A DNA stretch of 64,000 bases from Xenorhabdus anantnagensis (GTDB lineage: Bacteria > Pseudomonadota > Gammaproteobacteria > Enterobacterales > Enterobacteriaceae). This document shows positions 36,933-46,788 of the stretch, piece after piece (position 1 is the first letter of the stretch; each line of letters opens with the position of its first letter). The position numbers and the translations under genes are program-made. A model generated the notes under the pieces. That model was not told the origin of the DNA. It saw only the letters and a program-made list of their open reading frames with translations, and did no database searches. The DNA lies in contig NZ_JAQRFN010000007.1 in NCBI RefSeq assembly GCF_028598555.1, positions 62,001 through 126,000 of the forward strand, given 5' to 3'.

Positions 36933-37693
36933 GATACGCCAAAATTTTTTATCAAGACCAATATCTAAATGTCAACATTGACGAACGGGAAAATATCCTT
37001 CTGCCGGATGGAAATACGGTAAGCGGTGACGAGGTTTTGTGGCTTCCTCCCGCCAATGGAACTCTGTTCGCATTGGGACTGAATTATGCCGACCATGCAA
37101 CAGAACTGGAGTTTAAGCCACCGGAAGAACCTTTGGTATTCATTAAGGCAGCCAATAGCTTAACAGGGCACCGTCAAGTTTCTGTGCGTCCTGATAATGT
37201 GGAATACATGCATTATGAAGCAGAATTAGTTGTCGTGATTGGTAAACCCGCCCACAAAGTTTCCAAAGAAGAAGCCATGAATTACGTTGCGGGTTATACC
37301 GTTTGTAACGATTACGCCATTCGTGATTATCTGGAAAATTATTATCGCCCCAATCTGCGAGTGAAAAGCCGCGATACACTTACCCCAATCGGTCCCTGGA
37401 TCATAGATAAGCAGAAGATTGCCGATCCTCATAATCTGACCTTGAAAACATGGGTGAACGGTGAGCTTCGCCAACAAGGTACAACAGCCGATTTAATCTT
37501 CGACATTCCTTTCTTAATCAGCTATCTCAGCGATTTCATGACATTGCAACCGGGCGACATGATCGCCACAGGAACGCCTAAAGGGCTGTCCAACGTTGTT
37601 CCGGGAGATGAAGTCATTGTGGAAGTTGAAGGTGTTGGGCGTCTGGTGAATCACATCGTCAGCCAGCAAGAATATGAGGAGAATTTGTTATGA
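36929..37693 (+). CDS. hpaG2: HpaG2, C-terminal-half subunit of OPET decarboxylase/HHDD isomerase
   Basis: 254 residues with the catalytic FAH-type domain: ALGLNYADHATEL, EPLVFIKAANSLTGH, metal-binding YEAELVVVIGK, DYAIRDYLENYYRPNLRVKS, and GDMIATGTPKGL. Acts with HpaG1 in the same step of homoprotocatechuate breakdown. The start overlaps the hpaG1 stop and its own stop overlaps the hpaE start (ATGA), so the three genes are translationally coupled. Confidence 0.95.
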   Translation: MRYAKIFYQDQYLNVNIDERENILLPDGNTVSGDEVLWLPPANGTLFALGLNYADHATELEFKPPEEPLVFIKAANSLTGHRQVSVRPDNVEYMHYEAELVVVIGKPAHKVSKEEAMNYVAGYTVCNDYAIRDYLENYYRPNLRVKSRDTLTPIGPWIIDKQKIADPHNLTLKTWVNGELRQQGTTADLIFDIPFLISYLSDFMTLQPGDMIATGTPKGLSNVVPGDEVIVEVEGVGRLVNHIVSQQEYEENLL

Positions 37694-39156
37694 CCATGAT
37701 TAACCATTGGATCAACGGCAAGAATATCGGCAGCAAAACCTATTTTGAAACGACCAATCCTGCTACAGGTGAGGTGCTGGCTGAAGTTGCATCGGGTGGG
37801 CAGGAAGAGATCGCCCACGCCGTCGAAGCGGCCAAAGAGGCTTTCCCCAAATGGGCAAATACCCCAATGAAAGAACGCGCCCGTTTGATGTGCCGTTTGG
37901 GTGAATTAATCGACCAAAATATTCCTGATATTTCTGCGATGGAAACTAAGGATACGGGGCTCCCCATCCACCAAACACAAAATGTCCTGATCCCACGGGC
38001 TTCACAGAATTTCAATTTTTTCGCTGAAACTTGCCAGCAGATGAACGGACGTACCTATCCCGTTGATGACAAGATGCTCAACTATACGTTAATCCAGCCT
38101 GTTGGTGTTTGCGCATTGATTTCCCCGTGGAATGTGCCTTTCATGACAGCAACGTGGAAAGTCGCACCTTGTCTGGCACTGGGAAATACGGCTGTTTTGA
38201 AGATGTCCGAGCTTTCCCCATTGACTGCCAACCGTTTAGGGGAGCTGGCGCTGGAAGCCGGAATTCCGGCCGGAGTGCTGAATGTGGTACAGGGTTACGG
38301 TAACACCGCAGGCGATGCGCTGGTAAAACATCATGATGTGCGCGCTGTTTCCTTCACTGGTGGGACAGCAACGGGCCGCCTGATCATGCAAAATGCCGGA
38401 CTGAAAAAATATTCCATGGAGCTGGGCGGAAAATCTCCTGTTCTCATCTTTGAAGATGCAGATATCGAACGCGCGCTGGATGCCGCCCTGTTCACCATTT
38501 TCTCCCTCAATGGCGAACGCTGTACAGCAGGTTCCCGCATTTTCATCCAAGAAAGTATCTACCCTGAATTTGTCAAACGCTTTGCTGAACGCGCTAATCG
38601 GTTACGTGTCGGTGATCCCCAAGATCCGCAAACTCAGGTTGGCAGCCTGATAAGCCAGCAACACTGGGAAAAAGTCTCCAATTATATCCGCCTGGGAATC
38701 GAAGAAGGCGCGACACTGCTAGCCGGAGGCCCCGATAAACCGGCCGATTTACCTGCTCATCTGAAAAATGGCAACTTCCTGCGCCCGACTGTATTGGCAG
38801 ATGTAGATAACCACATGCGCGTGGCACAGGAAGAGATCTTCGGGCCTGTAGCCTGTTTGCTGCCGTTCAAGAGCGAAGAGGATGGGCTGCGCATGGCCAA
38901 TGATGTGGAGTATGGCCTTGCATCCTATATCTGGACACAAGATGTCAGCAAAGTTTTGCGTCTGGCTCGTGGCATTGAGGCTGGCATGGTGTTTGTCAAT
39001 TCTCAGAATGTTCGCGATCTGCGCCAGCCATTTGGTGGCATCAAAGCTTCCGGCGTAGGGCGTGAAGGTGGGGAATACAGTTTTGAAGTGTTTGCCGAAG
39101 TGAAGAACGTTTGTATCTCAATGGGAGAGCATCCTATTCCTCGTTGGGGCGTTTGA
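37690..39156 (+). CDS. hpaE: 5-carboxymethyl-2-hydroxymuconate semialdehyde dehydrogenase
   Basis: 488 residues, the same length as E. coli HpaE and very close to it. An NAD+-dependent aldehyde dehydrogenase that oxidises the ring-cleavage product CHMS. Signatures: ISPWNVPFMTATWKVAP, SFTGGTATGR, MELGGKSPVLIFEDADIERA, catalytic Cys in FSLNGERCTAGS, and EEIFGPVACLLPF. A second in-frame ATG two codons later could also serve as the start. Confidence 0.95.
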   Translation: MTMINHWINGKNIGSKTYFETTNPATGEVLAEVASGGQEEIAHAVEAAKEAFPKWANTPMKERARLMCRLGELIDQNIPDISAMETKDTGLPIHQTQNVLIPRASQNFNFFAETCQQMNGRTYPVDDKMLNYTLIQPVGVCALISPWNVPFMTATWKVAPCLALGNTAVLKMSELSPLTANRLGELALEAGIPAGVLNVVQGYGNTAGDALVKHHDVRAVSFTGGTATGRLIMQNAGLKKYSMELGGKSPVLIFEDADIERALDAALFTIFSLNGERCTAGSRIFIQESIYPEFVKRFAERANRLRVGDPQDPQTQVGSLISQQHWEKVSNYIRLGIEEGATLLAGGPDKPADLPAHLKNGNFLRPTVLADVDNHMRVAQEEIFGPVACLLPFKSEEDGLRMANDVEYGLASYIWTQDVSKVLRLARGIEAGMVFVNSQNVRDLRQPFGGIKASGVGREGGEYSFEVFAEVKNVCISMGEHPIPRWGV

Positions 39157-39163
39157 GCCATAC

Positions 39164-39203
39164 GATTTGAATAAAAGGTTTGAATAAAAGACTCGAATAA
39201 AAA
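39164..39203 (+). repeat. Short tandem repeat between hpaE and hpaD
   Basis: Three degenerate units of TTTGAATAAAAG type in a row in the 121-bp gap. Function unknown. It may be slippage DNA in the operon spacer. Confidence 0.6.
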
Positions 39204-39277
39204 AATTTGAGCAATAAGGAACGTAATAAATCTCAGCGTTAACCACGGATTGCCATTCTGATACCAAGTGAGGATTT

Positions 39278-40147
39278 ATGGGAAAGTTAGCGTTAGCAGC
39301 GAAAATTACACATGTACCTTCAATGTACCTGTCTGAATTACCGGGCAAGCATCACGGTTGCCGGCAAGGTGCCATTGACGGACACAAAGAGATCAGCCGG
39401 CGCTGCCGTGAAATGGGAGTTGATACAATTATCGTGTTCGACACCCATTGGCTGGTTAACAGTGCCTACCATATTAATTGTGCCGATCATTTTTCCGGCA
39501 TCTATACCAGCAATGAGCTACCACATTTTATCCGCGATATGACCTACGAGTATGACGGTAACCCCGAACTTGGCAGGGTGATTGCGGAAGAAGCACGTCA
39601 AATGGGGGTTCGTGCTCAGTCACACGAAATTCCAAGCTTGAAACTGGAATATGGCACGCTGGTGCCAATGCGTTATATGAACAGCGACCGCCATTTCAAG
39701 GTGATTTCAATTTCTGCCTTTTGTACTGTCCATGCGTTTGAGGACAGCCGCAAACTGGGAGAGGCAATTTTACGGGCGATTGAGAAATACGATGGCACAG
39801 TTGCCGTGCTGGCAAGCGGTTCACTCTCCCACAGTTTCATTGAAGATCAACGAGCCGAAGAAGGCATGAACAGCTATACCCGCGAGTTTGATGAACAGAT
39901 GGATCGCCGCGTCGTACAACTTTGGAAAGAAGGGAAGTTTCAGGAGTTCTGCAAAATGCTGCCGGAATATGCGCAATATTGCCGGGGAGAAGGCAACATG
40001 CACGATACCGTGATGCTGCTGGGCCTGCTCGGATGGGACAAGTATGACGGCAAGGTGGAGTTTTTAACGGAATTGTTCGCCAGCTCCGGGACAGGACAAG
40101 TTAACGCAGTTTTCCCACTGCCGGACTATATTGTTAATCCGAATTAG
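39278..40147 (+). CDS. hpaD: 3,4-dihydroxyphenylacetate (homoprotocatechuate) 2,3-dioxygenase
   Basis: 289 residues. Class III (LigB-type) extradiol dioxygenase, near-identical in pattern to E. coli HpaD: MGKLALAAKITHVPSMYLSE, LPGKHHGCRQGAIDGHKEIS, IVFDTHWLVN, GSLSHSFIEDQRAEEGMNSY, EGNMHDTVMLLGLLGWDKYD. It opens the aromatic ring between C2 and C3 with Fe(II). Ribosome site TGAGGA before the ATG. Third enzymatic step, upstream of HpaE in the pathway. Confidence 0.95.
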   Translation: MGKLALAAKITHVPSMYLSELPGKHHGCRQGAIDGHKEISRRCREMGVDTIIVFDTHWLVNSAYHINCADHFSGIYTSNELPHFIRDMTYEYDGNPELGRVIAEEARQMGVRAQSHEIPSLKLEYGTLVPMRYMNSDRHFKVISISAFCTVHAFEDSRKLGEAILRAIEKYDGTVAVLASGSLSHSFIEDQRAEEGMNSYTREFDEQMDRRVVQLWKEGKFQEFCKMLPEYAQYCRGEGNMHDTVMLLGLLGWDKYDGKVEFLTELFASSGTGQVNAVFPLPDYIVNPN

Positions 40148-40197
40148 TTATTAATCAAAAAACCATCAATAAAACGGAAGTCTGACAGGAGAAAACC

Positions 40198-40587
40198 GTG
40201 CCACATTTTTACGCTGAGTGTACTGAAAATATTCGTGAAGAAGCCAAGTTGCCGGAATTGTTTGCCAACGTGAATCAAACACTGGCAGATACGGGCATTT
40301 TTCCGCTGGGCGGTATCCGCAGCCGTGCCATTTGGTTGGATACGTGGCAAATGGCGGATGGTAAACAAGATTATGCCTTCGTTCACATGACACTGAAAAT
40401 TGGTGCCGGACGCAGCCTTGAAGATCGGCAAAAAGTCGGTGAAATGTTGTTTGGCTTAATCAAGGCGCATTTCAGCGAATTGATGGCACGGCGCTATCTT
40501 GGCCTCTCTTTCACTATGGAAGAACTCGACCCGGTGCTGAATTATAAATCCAACAACGTTCATAACCTGTTTCAAGCAAAAGCGTGA
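40198..40587 (+). CDS. hpaF: 5-carboxymethyl-2-hydroxymuconate delta-isomerase
   Basis: 129 residues with a GTG start, supported by ACAGGAGAAAACC upstream. The catalytic N-terminal proline follows the initiator (VPHFYAECTENIR), as in tautomerase-fold CHM isomerases. The motif IRSRAIWLDTWQMADGK is typical of HpaF. It isomerises CHM before decarboxylation by HpaG. Confidence 0.93.
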   Translation: MPHFYAECTENIREEAKLPELFANVNQTLADTGIFPLGGIRSRAIWLDTWQMADGKQDYAFVHMTLKIGAGRSLEDRQKVGEMLFGLIKAHFSELMARRYLGLSFTMEELDPVLNYKSNNVHNLFQAKA

Positions 40588-40624
40588 TGGTAATAAGTGA
40601 CATAATTAAGGCCGCTCATCTCTA

Positions 40625-40683
40625 TCTCTGTGGATTTCAAGATGCGGCCAACAAAACTGCAACTTGAAAGACGACGGGTATAT
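40625..40683. repeat. TATACCC palindromic repeat, copy 2
   Basis: Read on the minus strand it runs TATACCCGTCGTCTTTCAAG...TTTTGTTGGCCGCATCTTGAAATCCA, the same element as at 34794-34875 but shorter. It lies inside the hpa operon between hpaF and gabD, at the edge of the inserted gene. Confidence 0.65.
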
Positions 40684-40706
40684 TTTGTTGAATTAAAGAG
40701 GAAACC

Positions 40707-42164
40707 ATGACAAGTAATTTGGATACATCATTACTGCGCCAACAGGCTTATATCAACGGTCAATGGGTTGATGCGGACAATAAAGCGACTTTTAAAGTCA
40801 CCAACCCTGCCAATGGTGAAGTGATTGCTAATGTCAGTAATATGGGAAACAAAGAGACACAATGTGCCATTGAAGCAGCTCAGAATGCCCTTCCTGCATG
40901 GCGGTCACTGACTGCCAAACAGCGTAGCCAAAAGCTCAGGCAATGGTTTCATCTGATGATGGAAAACCAAACTGCCCTGGCTGAAATACTGAGTACAGAA
41001 CAGGGTAAACCCCATGCCGAAGCTATGGGGGAGATTGCTTACGGTGCCAGTTTTATCGAATGGTTCGCGGAAGAAGGCAAACGTATTTATGGTGAAACCT
41101 TTCCTTCCCCAATGCCGGGTCAACGTCTCGCTACTATTAAACAGCCCATTGGCGTTGTTGCCGCCATTACACCGTGGAATTTCCCCAATGCGATGATCAC
41201 CCGTAAAGTTGGCCCGGCACTCGCTGCGGGTTGTACAGTAGTTCTGAAACCTGCGGCTGAAACGCCACTCTCTGCGCTGGCATTGGCTGTATTGGCAGAA
41301 CAGGCAGGCATTCCGGCGGGCGTACTGAATATCGTAACAGGAATAGATGCCAAGGCGATTGGTGAAGTGCTGACGTCAAGCCCTATCGTGCGTAAACTTT
41401 CGTTCACCGGCTCTACCCGTGTTGGCAAGTTATTGATGGCACAAAGCACCGATACCGTAAAAAAACTCTCCCTCGAACTGGGTGGCAACGCACCTTTTAT
41501 TGTGTTTGATGATGCCGATCTTGATGCCGCAGTGAAAGGTGCGATGGCAGCGAAATTCCGTAACAGCGGACAAACTTGTGTCTGTGCCAACCGCATTCTG
41601 GTACAGGAAGGCATTTACGATGCTTTTGCCGAACGTCTGACGCAAGCTGTGAAACAGCTTCAAGTCGGGCCAGCCATTGACCTTGCATCACAACAAGGCC
41701 CTCTGATTAATCAAGCAGCAGTAGAAAAAGTACAAGCACACATCAGTGATGCAGTTTCCAACGGCGCACGTATTCTGGTTGGTGGTAAACCCCATGCTTT
41801 GGGTGGCCTGTTCTTTGAACCAACGGTACTGGCGGATGTTACTGAATCTATGCAGGTTGCCCATGAAGAAACCTTCGGCCCTCTGGCACCACTGTTCAAA
41901 TTCTGTGATGAGGATGAAGCCATCCGCATCGCCAATAACACTGAATTTGGTCTGGCTGCTTACTTCTATTCCCGCGACATTGGCCGAATTTATCGGGTAG
42001 CGGAAGCATTGGAAAGTGGCATGGTCGGCATCAATGAAGGTTTGATCTCCAACGAAATTGCGCCATTTGGCGGTATTAAGCAATCGGGGCTGGGACGTGA
42101 AGGTTCACGTTACGGTATCGAAGATTATCTGGAAGTGAAATACCTCTGTTTTGGTGGATTATAA
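40707..42164 (+). CDS. gabD: NAD(P)+ succinate-semialdehyde dehydrogenase
   Basis: 485 residues and clearly GabD-like: QAYINGQWVDADN, ITPWNFPNAMITRKVGPALAAG, LSFTGSTRVGKLLM, SLELGGNAPFIVFDDADLDA, the redox cysteine pair in SGQTCVCANRI, FGGIKQSGLGREGSRYGIEDYLEVKY. Oxidises succinate semialdehyde, the HpaI product, to succinate. It sits between hpaF and hpaH, where E. coli W has no gene, so the operon carries its own exit to the TCA cycle. hpaH follows after 20 bp. A palindromic repeat lies at its 5' edge. Confidence 0.9.
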   Translation: MTSNLDTSLLRQQAYINGQWVDADNKATFKVTNPANGEVIANVSNMGNKETQCAIEAAQNALPAWRSLTAKQRSQKLRQWFHLMMENQTALAEILSTEQGKPHAEAMGEIAYGASFIEWFAEEGKRIYGETFPSPMPGQRLATIKQPIGVVAAITPWNFPNAMITRKVGPALAAGCTVVLKPAAETPLSALALAVLAEQAGIPAGVLNIVTGIDAKAIGEVLTSSPIVRKLSFTGSTRVGKLLMAQSTDTVKKLSLELGGNAPFIVFDDADLDAAVKGAMAAKFRNSGQTCVCANRILVQEGIYDAFAERLTQAVKQLQVGPAIDLASQQGPLINQAAVEKVQAHISDAVSNGARILVGGKPHALGGLFFEPTVLADVTESMQVAHEETFGPLAPLFKFCDEDEAIRIANNTEFGLAAYFYSRDIGRIYRVAEALESGMVGINEGLISNEIAPFGGIKQSGLGREGSRYGIEDYLEVKYLCFGGL

Positions 42165-42184
42165 GCTAAAGGAGCTTAACACCT

Positions 42185-42988
42185 ATGCTACAGCAAGAAG
42201 TCGTATCTCTAGTGGCACGCCGTTTACATCAGGCAGAGAAAAACCGTGAGCAAATCCGACAAATCTCACTGGATTATCCAGAGATAACTATTGAGGATGC
42301 TTACGCCATTCAACGTGAATGGGTGGATTTGAAAATCAAGGAAGGCCGGATTCTGAAAGGACACAAGATCGGTCTGACATCCAAGGCCATGCAAGCCAGT
42401 TCACAGATTGATGAACCGGATTATGGTGCCTTGCTGGATGATATGTTTTTTCAGGACGGCAGTAACATTCCTTGCGAACGTTTTATTGTGCCACGCATTG
42501 AGGTAGAGCTGGCCTTTGTGCTGGCAAAGCCCCTGCGTGGGCCAAACTGTACGCTGTTTGATGTTTATAACGCGACAGATTATGTCATTCCGGCACTGGA
42601 GCTGATCGATGCCCGCTGCCACAACATTGATCCCGATACTCAGCGTCCGCGCAAAGTATTCGATACGATTTCTGACAATGCCGCCAACGGTGGAGTGATT
42701 ATTGGAGGACGACCGATCAAGCCAAATGAACTTGATCTGCGCTGGGTCAGTGCCCTGCTTTACCGCAATGGGGTGATTGAAGAATCCGGCGTGGCAGCAG
42801 CAGTTCTCAATCATCCTGCTAATGGTGTGGCATGGCTTGCCAATAAGCTGGCTCCGCATGGTGTCGAACTTGAAGCGGGCCAGATTATTCTGGCCGGTTC
42901 CTTTACCCGCCCTATTCCCGCGCGCAAAGGTGACACCTTTCATGTGGATTATGGCGTATTAGGTTCAATTAGCTGTCACTTTGTTTAA
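42185..42988 (+). CDS. hpaH: 2-oxo-hept-4-ene-1,7-dioate hydratase
   Basis: 267 residues of the MhpD/HpaH hydratase family (FAH fold): [42 protein letters not shown], the metal-site [18 protein letters not shown]. It adds water to 2-oxohept-4-enedioate. A strong AAGGAGC ribosome site follows gabD directly. Confidence 0.95.
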   Translation: MLQQEVVSLVARRLHQAEKNREQIRQISLDYPEITIEDAYAIQREWVDLKIKEGRILKGHKIGLTSKAMQASSQIDEPDYGALLDDMFFQDGSNIPCERFIVPRIEVELAFVLAKPLRGPNCTLFDVYNATDYVIPALELIDARCHNIDPDTQRPRKVFDTISDNAANGGVIIGGRPIKPNELDLRWVSALLYRNGVIEESGVAAAVLNHPANGVAWLANKLAPHGVELEAGQIILAGSFTRPIPARKGDTFHVDYGVLGSISCHFV

Positions 42989-43035
42989 AGCCTTGTTTAA
43001 CGTCTTCTGAGATATAAGGTCTAATGAGATAACAC

Positions 43036-43842
43036 ATGGATCAACTAACAAATAAATTTAAATATGCCCTGAAAGCAGGGCATCCACAAATCGGGTTATG
43101 GCTTGGACTAAGCAGTGGGTATAGTGCGGAAATACTGGCAGGAGCAGGGTTTGATTGGCTATTGATTGATGGTGAACATGCCCCCAATGATATTTCTACC
43201 ATGCTTGCACAATTGCAGGGCATTGCCCCTTATCCAAGCCAACCTGTCATTCGTCCTGCCTGGAATGATCCTGTGATCATCAAACAATTGTTGGATATTG
43301 GCGCGCAAACCTTGTTACTCCCGATGATTCAAAATGCGGAACAAGCGCGTGCAGCCGTCAGGGCGACCCGCTATCCTCCCGCGGGTATTCGTGGCGTAGG
43401 GAGTGCTCTGGCACGAGCTTCCCGCTGGAACCGCATCCCTGATTATCTATCCCGTGCCAATGATGAAATGTGTGTACTGGTACAGGTAGAAACTCGTGAA
43501 GCTCTGCAAAACATAGCGGAGATAGCGGCAGTCGAAGGTGTCGATGGTGTGTTTATCGGCCCGGCAGATCTCAGCGCCGATATGGGACACATAAGTAACC
43601 CACAGCATCCTGAAGTCCAGGCGGCAATTGAACAAGCCATTGTTCAGATCCAATCTTCCGGCAAAGCCGCCGGCATTTTGATGACCAATGTTGATATCGC
43701 TGAACATTACCTCAATCTGGGCGCACTGTTTGTTGCCGTGGGAGTTGATACCATCTTGCTAACCGGAGCAGCCAACGCTTTGGCAAAACGTTTCGGCAAA
43801 ATTAAGGGAGAGCAAAATACACCATCATCTAACACTTATTAA
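43036..43842 (+). CDS. hpaI: 4-hydroxy-2-oxoheptanedioate aldolase
   Basis: 268 residues. Class II pyruvate aldolase of the HpcH/HpaI family: [79 protein letters not shown]. It splits the C7 acid to pyruvate and succinate semialdehyde, which the linked gabD product then oxidises. Confidence 0.95.
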   Translation: MDQLTNKFKYALKAGHPQIGLWLGLSSGYSAEILAGAGFDWLLIDGEHAPNDISTMLAQLQGIAPYPSQPVIRPAWNDPVIIKQLLDIGAQTLLLPMIQNAEQARAAVRATRYPPAGIRGVGSALARASRWNRIPDYLSRANDEMCVLVQVETREALQNIAEIAAVEGVDGVFIGPADLSADMGHISNPQHPEVQAAIEQAIVQIQSSGKAAGILMTNVDIAEHYLNLGALFVAVGVDTILLTGAANALAKRFGKIKGEQNTPSSNTY

Positions 43843-43987
43843 TTTAATTTCCCAATATGGCTGATGTTGATCGTGACATCTGCCATTGAATTTGAAGGAT
43901 TTCAAATCCCCACCTAAAGGAAAAGCAAGCAATAAACAAGGATTAGAAAGATAAAGGGGTATAACAATAATAAAAAAGGAAACAACA

Positions 43988-45352
43988 ATGAGCACTTCAC
44001 CTGACGCCATACCAAAACCAGAAAATCCGCCCCATCAACATAAGAAACTGACGTCCCAACAGCAAAGTGTTATCAATAAATTATTCCGGCGTTTGATCCT
44101 CTTTCTCTTTATCCTGTTCGTTTTCTCTTTTCTGGATCGCATCAATATTGGTTTTGCGGGTTTGACGATGGGGAAAGATCTTGGTTTAACATCCACAATG
44201 TTTGGATTGGCCGCCACGCTATTTTACGCTACTTACGTCATTTTCGGCATTCCCAGCAATGTCATGTTAAGCATTGTGGGTGCTCGTCGCTGGATCGCTA
44301 GCATTATGGTGTTATGGGGTATCGCTTCCACTGCAACCATGTTTGCCACTGGCCCTACGAGCCTGTATATCCTGCGTATGTTGGTAGGTATTGCAGAAGC
44401 GGGATTTTTGCCGGGTATTTTAGTTTACCTGACTTATTGGTTTCCGGCTTATTACCGTGCGCGTGCCAATGCACTGTTTATGATCGCCATGCCTGTAACG
44501 ATGGCGTTTGGTTCACTGATTTCCGGTTATATTCTGGAAATGGACGGCATCTGGAATCTGCGGGGCTGGCAGTGGTTATTTTTGCTGGAAGGTTTCCCTT
44601 CTGTTCTGCTTGGTTTTGCTGTCTGGTTTTATCTGGATGATTCACCGGAAAAGGCCAAGTGGCTGACTCGTGAAGATAAACGATGTCTTCAAGAAATGAT
44701 AGAAAACGATAATCTTTCGACGATGCAGCCCAATGAACATATTCAACAACAAACCAGCTTATGGCGCGAAGTTTTTACCCCAATGGTATTAATGTACACC
44801 TTCGCTTATTTCTGCCTGACCAATACTCTGAGCGCTATTAATATCTGGACACCACAGATTATGCAGAGCTTCAATCAGAACAGCAGCCATATTGTCATTG
44901 GTATTTTGACTGCCATTCCACAATTCTGCACGATTTTGGGCATGATTTACTGGAGCCGTCGCTCAGACCGCCTGCAAGAGCGCAAAATGCACACGGCCTT
45001 ACCTTACCTGTTTGCCGCCGCTGGCTGGATTTTAACCTCACTAACCAATAACAGCATGGTGCAATTGTTAGGGATCATTATGGCTTCCACCGGATCGTTT
45101 ACTGCGATGGCGGTATTCTGGACGACACCGGATCAATCGCTCAGCTTGCGCGCCCGTGCCGTCGGGATCGCCGTGATCAATGCAACTGGAAATGTGGGAT
45201 CAGCCGTCAGTCCTCTGCTGATCGGCTGGCTGAAAGATCAAACAGGTAATTTCAACGCAGGGCTTTATTTCGTAGCCGGATTACTGATCATCGGGGCATT
45301 GATGGTTTTTCTGATTCCGATGAAACACTTACGGTCACAGGTTACCCCGTAA
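43988..45352 (+). CDS. hpaX: 4-hydroxyphenylacetate permease (MFS)
   Basis: 454 residues, twelve predicted membrane helices, anion:cation symporter branch of the major facilitator superfamily (FLDRINIGFAGLTMGKDLG, GIAEAGFLPGILVYLTYWFP). HpaX takes up 4-hydroxyphenylacetate at the inner membrane. AAAGGAAACAACA precedes the ATG. It follows hpaI after a 145-bp gap that may hold a separate promoter. Confidence 0.92.
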   Translation: MSTSPDAIPKPENPPHQHKKLTSQQQSVINKLFRRLILFLFILFVFSFLDRINIGFAGLTMGKDLGLTSTMFGLAATLFYATYVIFGIPSNVMLSIVGARRWIASIMVLWGIASTATMFATGPTSLYILRMLVGIAEAGFLPGILVYLTYWFPAYYRARANALFMIAMPVTMAFGSLISGYILEMDGIWNLRGWQWLFLLEGFPSVLLGFAVWFYLDDSPEKAKWLTREDKRCLQEMIENDNLSTMQPNEHIQQQTSLWREVFTPMVLMYTFAYFCLTNTLSAINIWTPQIMQSFNQNSSHIVIGILTAIPQFCTILGMIYWSRRSDRLQERKMHTALPYLFAAAGWILTSLTNNSMVQLLGIIMASTGSFTAMAVFWTTPDQSLSLRARAVGIAVINATGNVGSAVSPLLIGWLKDQTGNFNAGLYFVAGLLIIGALMVFLIPMKHLRSQVTP

Positions 45353-45417
45353 AGAACGAGCAACATGTTCATACGCCAAATACCTGAACCAACAATAAGA
45401 TACCAGAGGGAAAGTCA

Positions 45418-46323
45418 ATGCCTGCATGTAATAACGCTAAATCCATCATCACCAATATTGATATCAGCAAGGACTATGATGAAACACAGGGATCGGATGA
45501 TATCCATTATCAAACTTTTGGTCGCATGGCGGCATTTTTCGGGCGTGATATGCAGGCGCATCGCCATGATGGTTTTTTTCAGCTGCACTATCTGGTAACA
45601 GGGCGAATTGAACTGCAATTGGACGAACAGCGCTATTCCGTACAAGCTCCGTTGTTTATCCTGACCCCGCCTTCTGTCCCCCACGCCTTTTTTACGCAGG
45701 AAGATACTGACGGTTATGTACTGACCGTCCGTCAGGAATTGATTACCCCATTGCTCAGTTCGCTTTATCCTACTCATCGAGAAATGGTTGATATTCCGGC
45801 CATCTGCCTTTCTGTCGCAGAGAAATCCGATGAATTGGAAACATTCAACCATTATTGGGCACTGATCGGGCGGGAATCTGCCAATCAATTTGCTGGACGA
45901 GAACAATCACTGGCATTTCTGGCTCAATCTTTGTTTACCTTTCTGCTGCGCACTATTCCCCTTGATGATCACCGTTCCGGTGGTGTCAGAGGAGAATTAA
46001 AACTATTCCAGCGCTTTCACCAGTTAGTCGATCAACATTATCACCAGCATCTTCCTGTGCCGAAATATGCGGAAAAATTGGATATTACAGAATCACGCCT
46101 GAAAGATATGTGCCGACGTTTTGCCAATCGACCACCGAAAAAGTTGATCTTTGACCGACTGTTACGAGAAGCAAAACGGTTATTGCTGTTTAGTGACAGC
46201 CCCGTATTTGAAGTGGCATATCAGCTTGGGTTTAAAGATCCGGCTTACTTTACCCGATTTTTTAACCGGTTGGTGGGGTGCTCACCAAGTGTTTGGCGAG
46301 AAAGGAGTGTAACTGGAGGATAA
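45418..46323 (+). CDS. hpaA: HpaA, AraC-family activator of hpaBC
   Basis: 301 residues. N-terminal cupin effector domain (DMQAHRHDGFFQLHYLVTGRI, LTPPSVPHAFFT) and C-terminal AraC HTH pair (LDITESRLKDMCRRF, VFEVAYQLGFKDPAYFTRFFNRL). In E. coli HpaA activates hpaBC in response to 4-hydroxyphenylacetate. It starts 66 bp after hpaX and probably shares its transcript. Confidence 0.93.
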   Translation: MPACNNAKSIITNIDISKDYDETQGSDDIHYQTFGRMAAFFGRDMQAHRHDGFFQLHYLVTGRIELQLDEQRYSVQAPLFILTPPSVPHAFFTQEDTDGYVLTVRQELITPLLSSLYPTHREMVDIPAICLSVAEKSDELETFNHYWALIGRESANQFAGREQSLAFLAQSLFTFLLRTIPLDDHRSGGVRGELKLFQRFHQLVDQHYHQHLPVPKYAEKLDITESRLKDMCRRFANRPPKKLIFDRLLREAKRLLLFSDSPVFEVAYQLGFKDPAYFTRFFNRLVGCSPSVWRERSVTGG

Positions 46324-46484
46324 AAGAGTGCTTTAAAATTAGTTTAAATGAAACAATTATTTATTTGTATTATTTTATATAAATAACTTCATACTATAAA
46401 TAATATTACGATGGTATAACATCCAAGTTTAGACTAAACTCGTGTAAGTTAAAAAATATATGAACGAATAAAAAGGAGATTTAT

Positions 46485-46748
46485 ATGCACACTAAAAGAA
46501 AAAGTGAGAAAAACTCCAAGTCTGTTGTAATACAAATTACTCGTTCAATTAGCTTTGATAGTGATTTTCTTTCATCTCAACAGAAAATATCTAAAATGAG
46601 CGCTCGCTATATACAAGATATTTTCTCAAAAGCACTATTTATAGTTAATTACTTGTTTTTTATTGGACTCCTCCATGTTACTTATTCCCGAAGCCAAACG
46701 CCAAGAAGTGTTAGCTTATTCAATAGAAAAATATTTTGGTATATCTAA
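46485..46748 (+). CDS. Small hypothetical protein, possibly frameshifted
   Basis: 87 residues with an excellent AAGGAG site 8 bp before ATG. The start MHTKRKSEKNSKSVVIQITR and DSDFLSSQQKISKMSARYIQ look like real protein; the end (SRSQTPRSV...) looks like out-of-frame reading. In the other frame 46675-46788 encodes MLLIPEAKRQEVLAYSIEKY and a further 17 residues to a stop, which looks more natural. The gene may carry a frameshift near 46650-46680. No family recognised. Confidence 0.45.
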   Translation: MHTKRKSEKNSKSVVIQITRSISFDSDFLSSQQKISKMSARYIQDIFSKALFIVNYLFFIGLLHVTYSRSQTPRSVSLFNRKIFWYI

Positions 46749-46788
46749 AAAAACGTTAACAACACCACAACCCGAAACAAAGCATTAA

